Positions 1 to 5,572 of a DNA stretch of 7,835 bases are shown one piece after another (positions within the stretch are counted from its first letter, which is position 1; the number at the start of each line of letters is the position of its first letter). The notes beneath the pieces were generated by a model that was given only the letters and a program-made list of their open reading frames with translations, was not told the origin of the DNA and ran no database searches. Origin of the DNA: Robiginitomaculum sp. (GTDB taxonomy: Bacteria > Pseudomonadota > Alphaproteobacteria > Caulobacterales > Maricaulaceae); NCBI GenBank assembly GCA_021647805.1, contig JAKITZ010000108.1:1-7835 (forward strand). Direction: 5' to 3'. The translations under genes and the position numbers were made by a program.

Positions 1-382
1 CATGGCTGCTGTTCTTGGTTCCGGCGGTTATTCTGTAGTTTCTGGAGGCACTGACACGCATTTTGCCTTGGTTGATTTACGCCCCAAGGGTTTGACCGGC
101 GACATTGCCGAGGCAGCATTAGAGCGTGCCTTTATTACCTGTAACAAAAACGGAGTGCCGGGAGATCCAGAAAAACCAACGGTTACATCTGGCATTAGAA
201 TTGGCTCTCCTGCCGGTACTACTCGTGGGTTTGGGGTGAACGAGTTTGCTCTGGTCGGTGAATTGATGGTAGAGGTATTGGATAGTTTGGTGCTTTGCCC
301 ACAAGGTGATCCAGCGGTTGAAGCGTCTGTTCGCGGCAGAGTGCTTGAGCTAACTGCTAAATTCCCTATCTATAGGAGCTAA
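1..382 (+). CDS. glyA: Serine hydroxymethyltransferase, C-terminal part (5' end outside window)
   Basis: This is the last ~126 residues of the PLP enzyme that interconverts serine and glycine while loading one-carbon units onto tetrahydrofolate in the cytoplasm. The fragment shows GlyA signatures in order: VSGGTDTH, LVDLRPKGLTG, ITCNKNGVPGDPEKP and SGIRIGSPAGTTRGFG. The arginine of SGIR (codon at 197) corresponds to the substrate-carboxylate-binding arginine known in the family. The ATG at base 2 is an internal methionine, not the start, because full-length GlyA is about 420-430 residues and the PLP lysine lies upstream of the window. The coding frame is open from the left edge. The gene ends 2 bases before nrdR, and its last codons (TAT AGG AGC) supply the nrdR ribosome binding site, so the two are very likely co-transcribed. 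Family assignment is near certain. Confidence 0.97.
   Translation, partial: MAAVLGSGGYSVVSGGTDTHFALVDLRPKGLTGDIAEAALERAFITCNKNGVPGDPEKPTVTSGIRIGSPAGTTRGFGVNEFALVGELMVEVLDSLVLCPQGDPAVEASVRGRVLELTAKFPIYRS
374..378 (+). promoter_or_regulatory. Shine-Dalgarno for nrdR inside the glyA end
   Basis: AGGAG lies 6 bases before the nrdR ATG at 385, within the final glyA codons. It supports both the nrdR start and tight coupling with glyA. Confidence 0.7.
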
Positions 383-384
383 GA

Positions 385-840
385 ATGCGCTGTCCGTATT
401 GTTCCTCGGAAGATACCCAGGTTAAAGATTCTCGTGGAGCTGAAGATGGTGCGGCCATTCGCCGCCGCCGGCAATGCCTTAGTTGTGGTCAAAGGTTTAC
501 AACATTCGAGCGGGTTCAATTAAGAGAATTGAATGTTATTAAGCGTTCTGGTCGGCGGGTGCGATTTGACCGGGATAAATTAATGCGATCAGTTTCTATG
601 GCTTTGCAAAAACGGCCAATGGATCGAGACCGGGTTGAGCACATGATTTCATCAATAGTTCGAAGATTAGAGTCTGATGGTGATATGGACGTTAAATCAA
701 AACATATTGGTAAGTTGGTGATGGAGGCTCTGGCTAATTTGGATCAAGTAGCCTATGTGCGATACGCATCTGTTTACAAGGACTTTAATGAAACCAAAGA
801 TTTTGCCGAGTTTATCGCTGAAGAAAAGCTTGGTGAGTAA
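385..840 (+). CDS. nrdR: Transcriptional repressor NrdR
   Basis: NrdR is a nucleotide-sensing repressor that binds NrdR boxes upstream of ribonucleotide reductase operons and so tunes dNTP supply. The 151-residue length is normal for the family. An N-terminal zinc ribbon is visible with cysteines C3, C6, C31 and C34 (MRCPYC at the start, QCLSCGQRF later). It is followed by the basic IRRRRQ stretch at 25-30 used in DNA contact. Residues ~49-139 form the ATP-cone, with NVIKRSGRRVRFDRDKL, the HIGKLVMEAL region and the conserved YVRYASVYKDF at 124-134. The ATG at 385 has an AGGAG site and starts exactly at the conserved MRCPYC, so the start is secure. Placement behind glyA is typical of alphaproteobacteria. 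No NrdR box is expected here, as this is the regulator gene and not a target. Confidence 0.97.
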   Translation: MRCPYCSSEDTQVKDSRGAEDGAAIRRRRQCLSCGQRFTTFERVQLRELNVIKRSGRRVRFDRDKLMRSVSMALQKRPMDRDRVEHMISSIVRRLESDGDMDVKSKHIGKLVMEALANLDQVAYVRYASVYKDFNETKDFAEFIAEEKLGE

Positions 841-897
841 TAAAAGTAGTTATATTTGGCCGCTAATGATGAATTAGGGCTTATTTTGGATAGACTT

Positions 898-1389
898 ATG
901 GCATTAACTAACGAAAAACGAAAAGCACCAGGGAAGCACAATGCCCGTATCGCAGCCGTGCAAGCTATGTATCAGATGGAAATATCCGGACGTGGTGCAG
1001 CCGGCGTAATTGGCGAGTTTCTTGAGGAGCGCTTAAGCGGAACTCCGGAGTTTTTGCCAAGTTCAGAAATTGATAGAAATTTCTTTGCTCGGTTGGTGAA
1101 AGGCGTTGTAAAAAATCAAGAGGAAGTAGATCAGGCAATTAGATCACAGCTGTCGGAAAAATGGCGACTTAGCAGAATTGATGCAACTTTACGGGCTATT
1201 TTGCGTTGTGGTTGTTTTGAGCTGACTATTAGCAAAGCGGCAACACCTGCTGTGGTGATTGATGAATATGTCGAGATTTCTCATCAATTTTTTGATCAAA
1301 AAGAAACCGGTTTCATCAATGCAAGCCTCGATGCCATAAACAAGGATTTTATGAAATCAACGGCCGATTTGCTAAAGGCAGGGAAGTGA
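898..1389 (+). CDS. nusB: Transcription antitermination factor NusB
   Basis: NusB is an all-helical RNA-binding protein that, with NusE (ribosomal protein S10), binds boxA RNA in rRNA leaders and supports antitermination and rRNA processing. Family features include ARIAAVQAMYQMEISG near the N-terminus, a central DRNFFARLVKGV segment, and the C-terminal AILRCGCFEL, PAVVIDEYVEISHQFFDQKETGFINASLDAI block. I chose ATG 898 (163 residues) because it puts the first helix at the usual distance from the start and GGA (888-890) lies 7 bases upstream. A TTG at 856 in the same frame would add 14 residues with no clear ribosome site. It lies 57 bases after nrdR and its stop overlaps the thiL start (GTGA at 1386-1389), so nusB and thiL are coupled. 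Family call is very sure; the start is less so. Confidence 0.93.
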   Translation: MALTNEKRKAPGKHNARIAAVQAMYQMEISGRGAAGVIGEFLEERLSGTPEFLPSSEIDRNFFARLVKGVVKNQEEVDQAIRSQLSEKWRLSRIDATLRAILRCGCFELTISKAATPAVVIDEYVEISHQFFDQKETGFINASLDAINKDFMKSTADLLKAGK

Positions 1390-2372
1390 AACCTAACGAG
1401 TTCGGCTTTATTGGGCAATTGGCTGAGTTCGTAAGTCAAACACCTGAAAGTCTTTCTTTACAAGATGATGGCGCGATTATCTCAGCTACAAAAAATCGGC
1501 TTGTTGTCGTAAAGGATTTGGTTCAAGCTGGTGTTCATACGCTTAAGAGCGATAGCCTTTGTGACATTGTACGTAAGGCAATATTGGTAAATCTATCTGA
1601 TCTTGCGGCGATGGGAGCAAGACCAAAATTCATCTTGCTAGGCCTTTGTTTGGGCAAGAATGTTGATCCGGAACAATTGACATCTGTTGCTGAAACTATT
1701 CGGGTTGAATGTGAAGAATACTCAATTGCCCTGATCGGCGGCGATACGGTCATTGGGTTAGGGCCGACAACCGTTTCGGTAACAGCTATTGGTGAGTTAG
1801 CTTCAAACCCTATATTACGATCAGGAGCAAAAACTGGCGATGATGTTTGGGTAACCGGTGATATTGGTGATGCGGCTTTGGGCTTGCGGCTGTTACAATC
1901 CGATGCAGATAGTCATGAGTTTAGCTGTTTGGATGCAGGTTTGCGATCAACTATTACCGAAAAATATTATTCACCAAGTCCAAGAGTTGAGCTTGGCATG
2001 AACTTGCCTAGCATCGCCAATAGCTTGATTGACATCTCCGATGGCCTGTTTGCCGATGCCAGACATATTGCCAGCACGAGCAAGGTATCACTGCAGTTGG
2101 ATTTAAGTGCTGTTCCATTATCACTGGCTTTTGTGCAATGGTCTAATCATGTTGATAATTTCGATTTGATGCTACGTGTATTGGGTGGTGGTGATGATTA
2201 TGAACTATTGTTTACTGCGCCAATACAGCATCGCCAGCAAATTCAAAATATGGGCGCAAAGCTGTCGGTGAAAACAAGCAAAATTGGTACTGTGATTGCC
2301 GGCAATAAAGTCGTTGTAACTAATGGTAAAACTACAATAAATACTGCTTCCACAGGATTTACGCATTTTTGA
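1386..2372 (+). CDS. thiL: Thiamine-monophosphate kinase ThiL
   Basis: ThiL phosphorylates thiamine monophosphate with ATP to give thiamine diphosphate, the last step of the cofactor pathway, in the cytoplasm. The 328-residue length is typical. It belongs to the PurM/ThiL-like ATP-binding superfamily. Visible motifs in order: QDDGAI (D27, D28), KDLVQAGVH (D44), the diagnostic KAILVNLSDLAAMGARP (64-80), LIGGDTV (116-122), ILRSGAKTGDDVWVTG (143-158), IDISDGLFADARH (215-227) and LGGGDDYELLFTAP (266-279). The start is GTG, overlapping the nusB TGA, with AAGG at 1375-1378 as ribosome site, which implies translational coupling. Relative to common ThiL proteins, the usual T-T-D and V-E/D-G-V-H-F around D44 read V-K-D and V-Q-A-G-V-H-T, a modest divergence next to a metal-binding aspartate. 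The downstream gene is probably on a separate or additional transcript. Confidence 0.95.
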   Translation: MKPNEFGFIGQLAEFVSQTPESLSLQDDGAIISATKNRLVVVKDLVQAGVHTLKSDSLCDIVRKAILVNLSDLAAMGARPKFILLGLCLGKNVDPEQLTSVAETIRVECEEYSIALIGGDTVIGLGPTTVSVTAIGELASNPILRSGAKTGDDVWVTGDIGDAALGLRLLQSDADSHEFSCLDAGLRSTITEKYYSPSPRVELGMNLPSIANSLIDISDGLFADARHIASTSKVSLQLDLSAVPLSLAFVQWSNHVDNFDLMLRVLGGGDDYELLFTAPIQHRQQIQNMGAKLSVKTSKIGTVIAGNKVVVTNGKTTINTASTGFTHF

Positions 2373-2400
2373 CAATTTTATTGTATCACTAACTTATACA
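2369..2400 (+). promoter_or_regulatory. Possible promoter for the small exported protein
   Basis: A perfect TTGACA (2369-2374) overlaps the thiL stop codon. A TATACA-like -10 lies at 2395-2400, but the 20-base spacing is longer than the 16-18 normal for sigma-70. The 47-base gap after the tightly packed operon makes some promoter plausible here, but the spacing keeps confidence low. Confidence 0.25.
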
Positions 2401-2407
2401 TGTTTTT

Positions 2408-2413
2408 AAGGAA
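2408..2413 (+). promoter_or_regulatory. Shine-Dalgarno for the exported protein gene
   Basis: AAGGAA ends 6 bases before the ATG at 2420 and fixes that start. Confidence 0.6.
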
Positions 2414-2419
2414 CGTCTT

Positions 2420-2902
2420 ATGCGCCGCGTATTATTGTTAAGTTTAGCTTTAGCTTTAGTTTTTGTTGCAGGATCGGCTATGGCTGCGCCAAAAAAAGAA
2501 TCTAAAAAACCTGCAAATCACCGTGAAGCAAAATGGACGCTGGAAAAAGAAAAAGAGCCAGTAAAAGAACTTAGCGCTAAGGCTGCCGCTTTGGTTGTTG
2601 ATCTGCCGATGGTTATATTGCCGGTGTCTGATAGAGGGTATTTAACAAATTATGCCTTTGTTTCAATTCGGATCAATCTTCAAGAGGGTGAGGATGCGTG
2701 GTCAATAAGATCAAAAAGCCATTTCTTAAAAGACGCTATAATTCGCAAAAGTCATAAAAGAAGAGCGGAAATTATAGACAAAGAAACCAATGGGGTCGAT
2801 CAAGAAAAATTAACAGTACTGATCAACGCAGCTATTGAACCATGGGTGACGCAACAACGCATCGATAGTATCGAATTCTTGAAAATAGATTTGCAACAAT
2901 AA
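2420..2902 (+). CDS. Small exported protein of unknown function (weak FliL-like pattern)
   Basis: I do not recognise this 160-residue protein by name. Residues 1-22 form a clean Sec signal peptide: MRR, a Leu/Ala-rich core, then A-M-A before A23. The mature protein is therefore expected in the periplasm at about 138 residues. A highly charged, lysine-rich linker follows (~24-55). A compact domain (~57-160) then shows two strand-like hydrophobic stretches (VVDLPMVILPV and YAFVSIRINL), a helix around HFLKDAIIRKSHK, another around LTVLINAAIEPWV, and a closing strand IDSIEFLKIDLQQ. This order resembles the periplasmic domain of FliL-like proteins, which is pattern inference only. FliL normally has an uncleaved membrane anchor, and no flagellar gene is nearby. 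The start is supported by AAGGAA. The gene follows thiL by 47 bases and converges on the diguanylate cyclase gene. Confidence 0.8.
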   Translation: MRRVLLLSLALALVFVAGSAMAAPKKESKKPANHREAKWTLEKEKEPVKELSAKAAALVVDLPMVILPVSDRGYLTNYAFVSIRINLQEGEDAWSIRSKSHFLKDAIIRKSHKRRAEIIDKETNGVDQEKLTVLINAAIEPWVTQQRIDSIEFLKIDLQQ

Positions 2903-2931
2903 TCACGATGAAATTAGCTAAATCTGTAGCT

Positions 2932-3963
2932 TTAAGCGGCCTTTTCTGTGGCGGCCTCTACACTTAGTCTATTACGACCATTTTGCTTTGATTGATAAAG
3001 CGCCATATCCGCTCTTTCGATAAATTCTTCAATTTCATCGGTGTCACGAAACAGGGAAACGCCCATGGATATGGTGACTTTTCCCAAGTCTTCATTGGTT
3101 GACTTGCGGACTAGTTTTTTGCGTTCAATTTTTTCACGGATGTTTTGTGCAACATCGATAGCTACAGATAAATCTGTTGCCGGCATGATGATAGCGAATT
3201 CCTCGCCACCATAGCGGGCTGCCACGTGGTGTTTGCTAACATGACGTTTTAATGTTGATGAGACAAAGCGGATAATTTGATCGCCTGTTTGGTGTCCCCA
3301 TGTATCGTTGAAGCGTTTGAAGTGATCAATATCACAAAAAACTAGAGCCAGCGGTTCTTTTGTTTTTGCGGATTGTTCCATTTCGTCTTTTAGAACTTCA
3401 TCAAAGCGTTTGCGATTGCATAACCCACTTAATGAGTCTGTCATTGCTTCAATTTTCACTCGGTCAAGATTTCCTTGTAAGGTCTCAACCTGTTGATTGG
3501 TTTTAGCAAGTTTACTTTCCAGTACATTGCTACGGCTTTGCATATCTGCTGTTGCTTGCAGTAGGTGCTCTACTATATCGCGGATGGACCTAGGGTCGGA
3601 AACATCAACAAGGTTTCCACCGGCTCCTTCAAGAACTTTTCCGTAACTTGCGGCATCTTGTCCTGCCTGCTCCAGAACTTTCATTACTGATTTAAGTTCA
3701 TCACCAACACTTTTTGTGGTATCATCAAGAATTTTATGTATACGGTCGTTGGCTATGTGTTTGTGGTGCAGTGTTTCAGCAACAGAATTATCCCACGACT
3801 TCTTACCCGACGTATAAGGCTGCATAGCTTTAACTAGAGCCTGATTGGAGGCTTGGGTGAAGTTATAAAACAATTCGTAATTTATTGGGCTTGGCTCAAC
3901 GTTTAGACCCTGCATTAACTGTATTGGATCAGTCGATGTTGTTTTTTTTGATTTGTTTGTCAC
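2932..3963 (-). CDS. GGDEF-domain diguanylate cyclase, soluble
   Basis: This protein is expected to make the second messenger cyclic di-GMP from two GTP. No signal peptide or membrane segment is visible in its 343 residues, so it is likely cytoplasmic. The N-terminal ~1-165 region carries a P-x-N-Y-E-L-F-Y motif near 26-33, matching an N-terminal module I associate with proteobacterial GGDEF proteins. It is followed by helical, coiled-coil-prone sequence (~125-170). The GGDEF domain (~171-335) shows TDSLSGLCNRKRF, the metal-binding D211 in FCDIDHFKRFND, and an intact active loop RYGGEEF (252-256), so activity is expected. The allosteric I-site RxxD, expected at 243-246, reads S-K-H-H, which predicts no classical product inhibition. 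The start is GTG (3963) with GGGGA just upstream. The signal it senses is not evident. It converges on the exported-protein gene, leaving 29 bases between them. Confidence 0.92.
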   Translation of the reverse strand: MTNKSKKTTSTDPIQLMQGLNVEPSPINYELFYNFTQASNQALVKAMQPYTSGKKSWDNSVAETLHHKHIANDRIHKILDDTTKSVGDELKSVMKVLEQAGQDAASYGKVLEGAGGNLVDVSDPRSIRDIVEHLLQATADMQSRSNVLESKLAKTNQQVETLQGNLDRVKIEAMTDSLSGLCNRKRFDEVLKDEMEQSAKTKEPLALVFCDIDHFKRFNDTWGHQTGDQIIRFVSSTLKRHVSKHHVAARYGGEEFAIIMPATDLSVAIDVAQNIREKIERKKLVRKSTNEDLGKVTISMGVSLFRDTDEIEEFIERADMALYQSKQNGRNRLSVEAATEKAA

Positions 3964-3969
3964 TATATT

Positions 3970-3973
3970 CCCC
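3970..3973 (-). promoter_or_regulatory. Shine-Dalgarno supporting the GTG start of the diguanylate cyclase
   Basis: On the minus strand GGGG followed by AA sits 6 bases before the GTG start codon (3963-3961). It decides the choice of GTG over the internal ATG at codon 17. Confidence 0.55.
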
Positions 3974-3989
3974 GCATCATCGAATCGTG

Positions 3990-3995
3990 ATTATA
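3990..3995 (-). promoter_or_regulatory. Candidate -10 box for the diguanylate cyclase gene
   Basis: The minus strand reads a perfect TATAAT here, placing a transcription start about 20 bases before the GTG codon, with the ribosome site between. No good -35 hexamer is present at 16-18 bases; the sequence there reads CATAAG-like. The promoter may be weak, activator-dependent or a chance match in an AT-rich spacer. Confidence 0.3.
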
Positions 3996-4085
3996 AGTAT
4001 TGATAACCAAAACTTATGGGGTAAATAAAAACACTTGGTAAATTTTATTCAATAAAGGAAAATAATTGCGATTTTGAATATATAC

Positions 4086-4132
4086 TCCATCAACCCAAAA
4101 AGTGGGAACCGGTTTCTGGTTAAGTTGATGGA
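4086..4132. repeat. Palindromic element with AAAAGTGGGAACCGGTTT-type core
   Basis: Perfect 9-bp arms TCCATCAAC (4086-4094) and GTTGATGGA (4124-4132) enclose 29 bases. Inside lies AAAAAGTGGGAACCGGTTTC (4097-4116), centred on the 8-base palindrome AACCGGTT (4107-4114). From memory, sequences of the form AAAAGTGGGAACCGGTTTTC flanked by short arms are very abundant dispersed repeats in Rhizobiales chromosomes, and this looks like a relative. The element lies in the spacer upstream of the diguanylate cyclase gene and downstream of the helicase gene. No open reading frame is attached, so if mobile it would be a non-autonomous miniature element. What is seen is the palindrome; the family link is recalled and not checked. 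Confidence 0.6.
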
Positions 4133-4146
4133 TCACAAAGAGAAGG

Positions 4147-4185
4147 TATACTAAAAATAGGGTTTAGTTCAGTATTTTTAGTATA
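4147..4185 (-). terminator. Perfect 13-bp AT-rich hairpin behind the helicase gene
   Basis: TATACTAAAAATA (4147-4159) and TATTTTTAGTATA (4173-4185) are exact reverse complements around a 13-base loop. The stem begins 2 bases after the helicase stop codon. Read on the minus strand, it is followed by a pyrimidine-rich CCTTCTCTTTG rather than a clean T run. It is probably a weak terminator or a 3'-end stabiliser of the helicase mRNA. The stem is almost free of G and C, which is unusual for an intrinsic terminator. Confidence 0.5.
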
Positions 4186-4187
4186 AA

Positions 4188-5477
4188 TCATGTTTTGAAA
4201 AAATCAGGTATATCGCCGTCAAATCCAGTGCCATTACCTTTTTCGTTTGTCACAGGCTTCTGATTGCGGCTTGTTTCTCGGCGCGGGGTTTGTGTTGGTT
4301 TAGTTTGGCTTGCTTCACGCTTGGTTTTTTCTAATTTCTTGGTAACAACTTGCCCCTGCAAAGAATACTTGGGGATCGGCTTTTTCAACATTGTTTCAAT
4401 AGCGGCCAAGGCTTTGTGGTCGATTGGTGTGGATAATGTAATTGCGGTTCCCGTGCGTCCAGCCCGTCCAGTACGTCCTATCCGATGAACATAATCTTCA
4501 GCGTGAAACGGAACATCATAGTTCAAAACATGACTAACATCAGGTATATCAAGACCTCTAGCTGCAACGTCACTGGCGACGAGTATTTTAATTTTTCCGT
4601 CCTTAAAGCTGGCAAGCGTTGCGGTACGAATAGACTGTGCTAGATCTCCGTGGATTGGTTCAGCACTTATTTTGTGTTTTTTTAGAGACTTGGCAACTAT
4701 GTCAACATCACGCTTGCGGTTGCAAAATAATATTGCATTTTTTAGCTTTTCTTGTTGCATGACTTCTCGTAATGCCGCGCGTTTAGATTTTGGATCATTT
4801 GAGGGCAGTGGCAATAAAAATTGGCTAACAGTCTTGGCTGTTGATTCTGGGCGCGCCACTTCAATTTTTGCCGGATTATGCAAGAATGTATCGACAATAC
4901 GCTTAATCTCTGTGGGCATGGTTGCAGAAAAAAACAGGGTTTGTCGGGTGAATGGAGTGATTTTGAAAATTCGCTCAATATCGGGCATAAAACCCATATC
5001 TAGCATTCTATCAGCCTCGTCGATAACCAATAATTGCACACCGGACATTAGGATTTTGCCGCGATCAAATTGATCAAGCAGCCGTCCGGGGGTGGCTATC
5101 AAAACATCAACGCCCTGCATCAGTTTTTTATCTTGATCACCAAAAGACACTCCGCCGATTAGTAATGCCATGCTGAGTTTGTGGTACTTTGCGTATTTTT
5201 CAAAATTTTCTGCAACTTGTGCGGCCAACTCTCTGGTTGGTTCGATAATCATCGACCTTGGCATACGGGCTTTGGCGCGGCCTTGGCTTAAAATCTCAAT
5301 CATCGGTAAGGTGAAAGACGCGGTTTTGCCTGTTCCAGTTTGGGCAATTCCTAAAACATCTTGTCCTTGCAGAACTTTGGGAATAGCACCAGCTTGAATC
5401 GGAGTAGGCTCGGTGTATCCAGATTCTGAAACTGCCTTTAAGGTTTTGGGATCAAGACCCAGATCATCAAATGTCAT
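4188..5477 (-). CDS. rhlE: DEAD-box ATP-dependent RNA helicase, RhlE type
   Basis: This is an ATP-dependent RNA unwinding enzyme of the kind involved in ribosome assembly, RNA decay and cold adaptation, acting in the cytoplasm. All motifs are present in its 429 residues: Q motif GYTEPTPIQ (20-28) with upstream F3, Walker A AQTGTGKT (45-52), PTRELA (80-85), TPGR (129-132), DEAD (153-156), SAT (184-186), AILFCN (248-253), VASDVAARGLDIPDV (300-314) and HRIGRTGRAGR (331-341). A charged, low-complexity tail (~376-429) rich in K, T, R and Q ends in DIPDFFKT. The N-terminus MTFDDLGL and the short tail fit the RhlE group better than DeaD or SrmB, so the symbol is likely but not certain. The ATG is fixed by the conserved N-terminus even though no clear ribosome site precedes it. 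An independent promoter and leader are possible in the 95-base upstream spacer. Confidence 0.93.
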   Translation of the reverse strand: MTFDDLGLDPKTLKAVSESGYTEPTPIQAGAIPKVLQGQDVLGIAQTGTGKTASFTLPMIEILSQGRAKARMPRSMIIEPTRELAAQVAENFEKYAKYHKLSMALLIGGVSFGDQDKKLMQGVDVLIATPGRLLDQFDRGKILMSGVQLLVIDEADRMLDMGFMPDIERIFKITPFTRQTLFFSATMPTEIKRIVDTFLHNPAKIEVARPESTAKTVSQFLLPLPSNDPKSKRAALREVMQQEKLKNAILFCNRKRDVDIVAKSLKKHKISAEPIHGDLAQSIRTATLASFKDGKIKILVASDVAARGLDIPDVSHVLNYDVPFHAEDYVHRIGRTGRAGRTGTAITLSTPIDHKALAAIETMLKKPIPKYSLQGQVVTKKLEKTKREASQTKPTQTPRRETSRNQKPVTNEKGNGTGFDGDIPDFFKT

Positions 5478-5518
5478 GTAAATTCGCTATTTTACTGTTA
5501 AACCGGTCAAATAACTGC

Positions 5519-5531
5519 CCGCCTGCGGCGG
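5519..5531 (-). terminator. GC-rich hairpin between the amidohydrolase and helicase genes
   Basis: On the minus strand CCGCC-GCA-GGCGG forms a perfect 5-bp stem with a 3-base loop, 41 bases after the amidohydrolase stop, followed by GCAGTTATTTG. It could terminate the amidohydrolase operon, although the T run is poor. It could equally be a structure in the helicase leader, because a possible promoter sits just upstream. Confidence 0.35.
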
Positions 5532-5559
5532 ACATTACCTACCACAACGCTCAAGTCAA
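5532..5559 (-). promoter_or_regulatory. Candidate promoter for the helicase gene
   Basis: On the minus strand TTGACT (5559-5554) is followed after 16 bases by TAATGT (5537-5532). The -35 is good (5 of 6) and the -10 is mediocre (3 of 6). Transcription from it would place the GC-rich hairpin at the very start of a roughly 50-base leader. Confidence 0.3.
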
Positions 5560-5572
5560 TGATCTGTTATAA

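Noticed and set aside
2..4. ATG at the left edge as a glyA start
   Set aside because: The sequence enters in the middle of the C-terminal domain of serine hydroxymethyltransferase, so the real start is upstream of the window.
2443..2459. TTTAGC-type hexamer repeat at the start of the exported protein gene
   Set aside because: It encodes the Leu/Ala core of the signal peptide. It has too few units to suggest slippage or phase variation, and a six-base unit would not shift the frame.
2916..2931. Small inverted repeat AGCTA/TAGCT between the two convergent genes, possible bidirectional terminator
   Set aside because: The stem has only 5 base pairs, is AT-rich and has no T run, so it is weak and plausible by chance.
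4672..5073. 133-residue open frame on the plus strand inside the helicase gene
   Set aside because: It is antisense to conserved helicase motifs and its composition follows from the opposite-strand codons.
5502..5507. ACCGGT in the helicase leader as a second copy of the palindromic repeat core
   Set aside because: Only the short central palindrome matches. The AAAAGTGGG part and the inverted arms are absent.
5498..5512. TTAA followed by a near TTAA-like sequence, considered as a CtrA site
   Set aside because: The second half does not match TTAA at the 7-base spacing, so it is not a credible CtrA box.
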